From assembly GCA_001931535.1 (NCBI GenBank), contig CP016211.1:1206501-1270500 (forward strand): a stretch of DNA of 64,000 bases, given 5' to 3'. The stretch is from Minicystis rosea (GTDB lineage Bacteria > Myxococcota_A > Polyangia > Polyangiales > Polyangiaceae). Every line of letters begins with the position of its first letter. Within the stretch, counting starts at the first letter, position 1. The notes beneath the pieces were generated by a model. It was given only the letters and a program-made list of their open reading frames with translations. It ran no database searches and was not told the DNA's origin. Of this stretch, positions 61,876-64,000 are shown piece by piece. The position numbers and the translations under genes were made by a program.

Positions 61876-62226
61876 CTACTCGAGCTCTACCAGCAGGCGC
61901 TGGCCGTCTCGGAGGACGCGCACTGGTCGCTGCATCCCAATCTGGAAGAGCGACACCTCCATGGGCAGCACGAGGCGGTTCGCCGTGGCCTGGAGCTCGG
62001 GGCCACCGGAGTGGGGAAGAATGGCGAGTGTGAAGCAGAGGATGTCGTGAGGCCCATGGGAGACCCCGGTCCGCTCCCAGCCGAGGATGCGCGCCATCCC
62101 CGCCTCGCCCCGCGCGAGCACCTTCGCGCGCCGTGCGTCGGCCCCCACCGTGAACCACAGCACGGCCACGATTCCGCCGAGGAGGAGCAGGCCGACGATC
62201 ACGCCCGCTACGATGACCTCCGTCAT
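61876..62226 (-). CDS. Single-pass membrane protein, 116 residues
   Basis: MTEVIVAGVIVGLLLLGGIV begins a long membrane helix, followed by a cytoplasmic domain: DARRAKVLARGEAGMARILG, WERTGVSHGPHDILCFTLAI, LPMEVSLFQIGMQRPVRVLR, DGQRLLVELE. The pattern resembles small membrane-anchored beta proteins of the DUF3592 kind, without firm assignment. It follows the M50 protease gene by 42 bases on the same strand and is probably co-transcribed. Confidence 0.7.
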   Translation of the reverse strand: MTEVIVAGVIVGLLLLGGIVAVLWFTVGADARRAKVLARGEAGMARILGWERTGVSHGPHDILCFTLAILPHSGGPELQATANRLVLPMEVSLFQIGMQRPVRVLRDGQRLLVELE

Positions 62227-62268
62227 GGCCGAACGCTACCACGACGGTGCGCCACGCTGCCCGCTGAA

Positions 62269-63735
62269 TCAGCGATGGCGACATGCAGGAGCCGTTGCTC
62301 GCCCCACCTCCACCCGCTCCACGATCTCCCGCAGCACGGGCGCCTCCACCTCGGCAATGGCCGCTGGCACGATCGTCAGCACCACGTGCGCATGCCCGGC
62401 GTGGATGAAGGCGCAGGCTCGCTCTTCATAGGGCAGTCCATCCGCCCGCCGTGTCCGCCAGAGCGCCTCCACCCCCGGCTCTCCATGGCAGATGGTGGCC
62501 TCCTGATGGACGGGGTTCCCCTTCGCGCGGAGGAGATCGCGCAGCGCCGCCGCCGGCTCCTGTGCCGTCGCGTGGGTGGTCCAGGACAGGATCTCCTCAC
62601 CGCCGCTCGCCTTGCGGCGAATGCCGAGCGGCACCTTCGGCGCTCGCCCGAACGTGGCCGGGTAATGGAGGATTACGGCGCCGTCCTTCGAGGTCAGTTT
62701 CTGGGTCAGTGGCTCGGGCACGCCCGGCGTCCAGGTCGCGTCGACGCGGTGGATGGTCGAGCCAGTGAACATAGCGAGCCCGAACCCGAGGCCCCCGAGC
62801 GCCACGAGTCCGACGCTCTCGCGGAGGGAAGGGCGCGGGGTGACGATGTGGTCGTGGAAGGCGCGCATCGCTCCGGCCAGACCGGGGACACGGCGTCGCG
62901 CAGCCCACCTGGTGCGGGCGAGGAGGGGAGAGACGCTCTCGAAGCGTCGTGCCTCGGCGTAGAGCACGTTCATCTGCTCGCCGGTGGCGTCGGCGAGGTT
63001 CGGCGGCAGCGTCGGTAGGCGCTCGCGGAGCGAGGCCACGGCGTCGAGGAAGGGGCGGCGCCGGATCGCGCTCACGGCGACGGCGAGGCCGACGCCGGCC
63101 ATGAGCCAGCTCTCGAGCTTGAAGGCGAGCCAGCCCATGCCGACGCCGGAGACCACGCCCGCGACGATCTCGAGGCCGGCGCGGCGGGAGAAGAGCGCGA
63201 GCTGCCAGAGCTGGCCGCCGTCGAGCGGTTGCAGGGGCAGGAGGTTCAGGCCGTTGATGGAAACGAGGGCGACCGCCAGGTAGCGGATCCACGGCTGCGA
63301 CACGGCGCCGGAGAGGCCGAGCGCGAGTGCCGCCACGATCCCGGGCAGAGGGCCGAGGAGGAGGACCAAGCCGCGCTTCCACGCCGAGACACCGTCGCTG
63401 CGGCCGGAGACGGCAGCGCCGAAGAACGGGATGAAGAACATCCGCACGTCGCGATAGCCGAAGAGGCGCATGCCGGCCCAGTGGCCGAGCTCGTGGGCGA
63501 AGAGCACGGCAACGATCGCCAACACCTCGCGCCACGACATCTGGCCGCGGATCGAGAGCACGAAGAGCGCGAGCGTGACCACCAGGAGGAGCAGCGCCGA
63601 GCCGCGCGGAGGGGTCGGGCGGCGCAGCGCGAGGATGGCCGCGTCGCGCAGCGGATCGGGCGAGCCCTCCGGCGCTGAGCCGACGGCGGCGCTGGGCGCT
63701 CCGGGAGCGCGTTCCTGGCCGTCGTCCATCGCCAT
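62269..63735 (-). CDS. M50 (site-2 type) membrane metalloprotease with large C-terminal region
   Basis: 488 residues from ATG 63735. Several membrane helices; the zinc site is HELGHW (His81, Glu82, His85) in AIVAVLFAHELGHWAG, and the third ligand motif is NLLPLQPLDGGQLW (Asp172), the order expected for M50/SpoIVFB-like proteases. RMFFIPFFGAAVSG is the usual segment after the first motif. After the membrane part, residues ~240-320 are cytosolic, then a further membrane helix (VGLVALGGLGFGLAMFTG) and a ~150-residue extracytoplasmic domain (VILHYPATFGRAPKVPLG). Site-2 proteases cut membrane-bound regulators such as anti-sigma factors; the substrate is unknown. Confidence 0.88.
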   Translation of the reverse strand: MAMDDGQERAPGAPSAAVGSAPEGSPDPLRDAAILALRRPTPPRGSALLLLVVTLALFVLSIRGQMSWREVLAIVAVLFAHELGHWAGMRLFGYRDVRMFFIPFFGAAVSGRSDGVSAWKRGLVLLLGPLPGIVAALALGLSGAVSQPWIRYLAVALVSINGLNLLPLQPLDGGQLWQLALFSRRAGLEIVAGVVSGVGMGWLAFKLESWLMAGVGLAVAVSAIRRRPFLDAVASLRERLPTLPPNLADATGEQMNVLYAEARRFESVSPLLARTRWAARRRVPGLAGAMRAFHDHIVTPRPSLRESVGLVALGGLGFGLAMFTGSTIHRVDATWTPGVPEPLTQKLTSKDGAVILHYPATFGRAPKVPLGIRRKASGGEEILSWTTHATAQEPAAALRDLLRAKGNPVHQEATICHGEPGVEALWRTRRADGLPYEERACAFIHAGHAHVVLTIVPAAIAEVEAPVLREIVERVEVGRATAPACRHR

Positions 63736-63781
63736 GGGGATACCACCGCGACGTCGGGGTCGTCCATCGAACGCGCAGACG

Positions 63782-63982
63782 CTACCACCGTCGAGGATGG
63801 TGAATGGTGAGGCACGAGACGCCGGCCTTGGGTTCGGCTGCAGCGAGCGCGCGCCGCACGACGGGAACGAACGTGTCGTCCGTGTGACCGTCGAGATCGT
63901 CGAGCACCGAGCGCAGCGCATCGCGCCCAGCGGTGGTGCGTACGCGCGCGGAGAACCCAACGAGACGAATGGTCATCGGCAT
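63782..63982 (-). CDS. Small hypothetical protein near window edge
   Basis: 66 residues from ATG 63982, which has GGAGG five bases upstream. MPMTIRLVGFSARVRTTAGR, DALRSVLDDLDGHTDDTFVP, VVRRALAAAEPKAGVSCLTI. A compact alpha/beta sequence with no known motif. It lies 46 bases before the M50 protease gene on the same strand. Confidence 0.6.
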   Translation of the reverse strand: MPMTIRLVGFSARVRTTAGRDALRSVLDDLDGHTDDTFVPVVRRALAAAEPKAGVSCLTIHHPRRW

Positions 63983-64000
63983 GCGGGCCTCCGCTACCAT

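Overview
The window is high-GC, gene-dense DNA from a myxobacterium, most likely of the Polyangiales (Sorangium/Polyangium-like). The reasons are a MYXO-CTERM sorting tail on a 1437-residue surface protein, the large number of cysteine-rich secreted lipoproteins with Ser/Gly/Thr linkers, AgmX/PglI-type lipoproteins, a MopE-like metal-binding motif and GTG-rich coupled starts. This is an inference from gene content; no rRNA or tRNA gene is visible.

Layout. 0-3.5 kb (minus): the start of a contractile tail sheath gene and a LamG-like companion, the edge of a phage-tail-like or extracellular contractile injection (eCIS) locus. 4-8 kb (plus): membrane protein, degenerate HD-like protein and two glycosyltransferases; a related set (two or three glycosyltransferase domains) lies at 16.3-19.9 kb (minus). 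8.2-15.6 kb: trypsin-like lipoprotein protease, AraC regulator, giant FG-GAP/Cys-repeat MYXO-CTERM protein. 20-24.4 kb: epimerase remnant, a hairpin cluster, glucokinase, small lipoproteins. 24.5-27.6 kb: FAD monooxygenase, SnoaL-like protein and AraC regulator on one strand. 27.7-34.3 kb: two paralogous outer-membrane barrel proteins, a response regulator, a presenilin-like intramembrane protease overlapping mltG, and a second response regulator. 34.5-48.1 kb: mostly exported proteins (DUF3500-HupE/UreJ pair, DUF192, cyclophilin lipoprotein, a three-gene von Willebrand/Cys-rich operon, MopE-like protein). 48.6-49.6 kb: HMG-CoA lyase.

49.8-64 kb is the accessory part: an internally duplicated protein, a 21-bp periodic array encoding degenerate heptapeptides, a leucine-rich-repeat protein, small orphan proteins, an orphan GyrB/ParE-like GHKL ATPase-transducer without a TOPRIM domain (broken by a frameshift at a (CT)5 tract), an IS66 transposase remnant, two copies of a ~55-nt dispersed element, and an M50 (site-2) protease.

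Several otherwise good genes (near 6775, 15889, 18855, 55633 and 60165) show frame breaks that one added base would repair. Real decay and assembly indels cannot be told apart from this sequence alone, so these calls should be read with that in mind. The most promising leads are the MltG/presenilin-like/response-regulator unit, the orphan GHKL ATPase locus and the heptad array.
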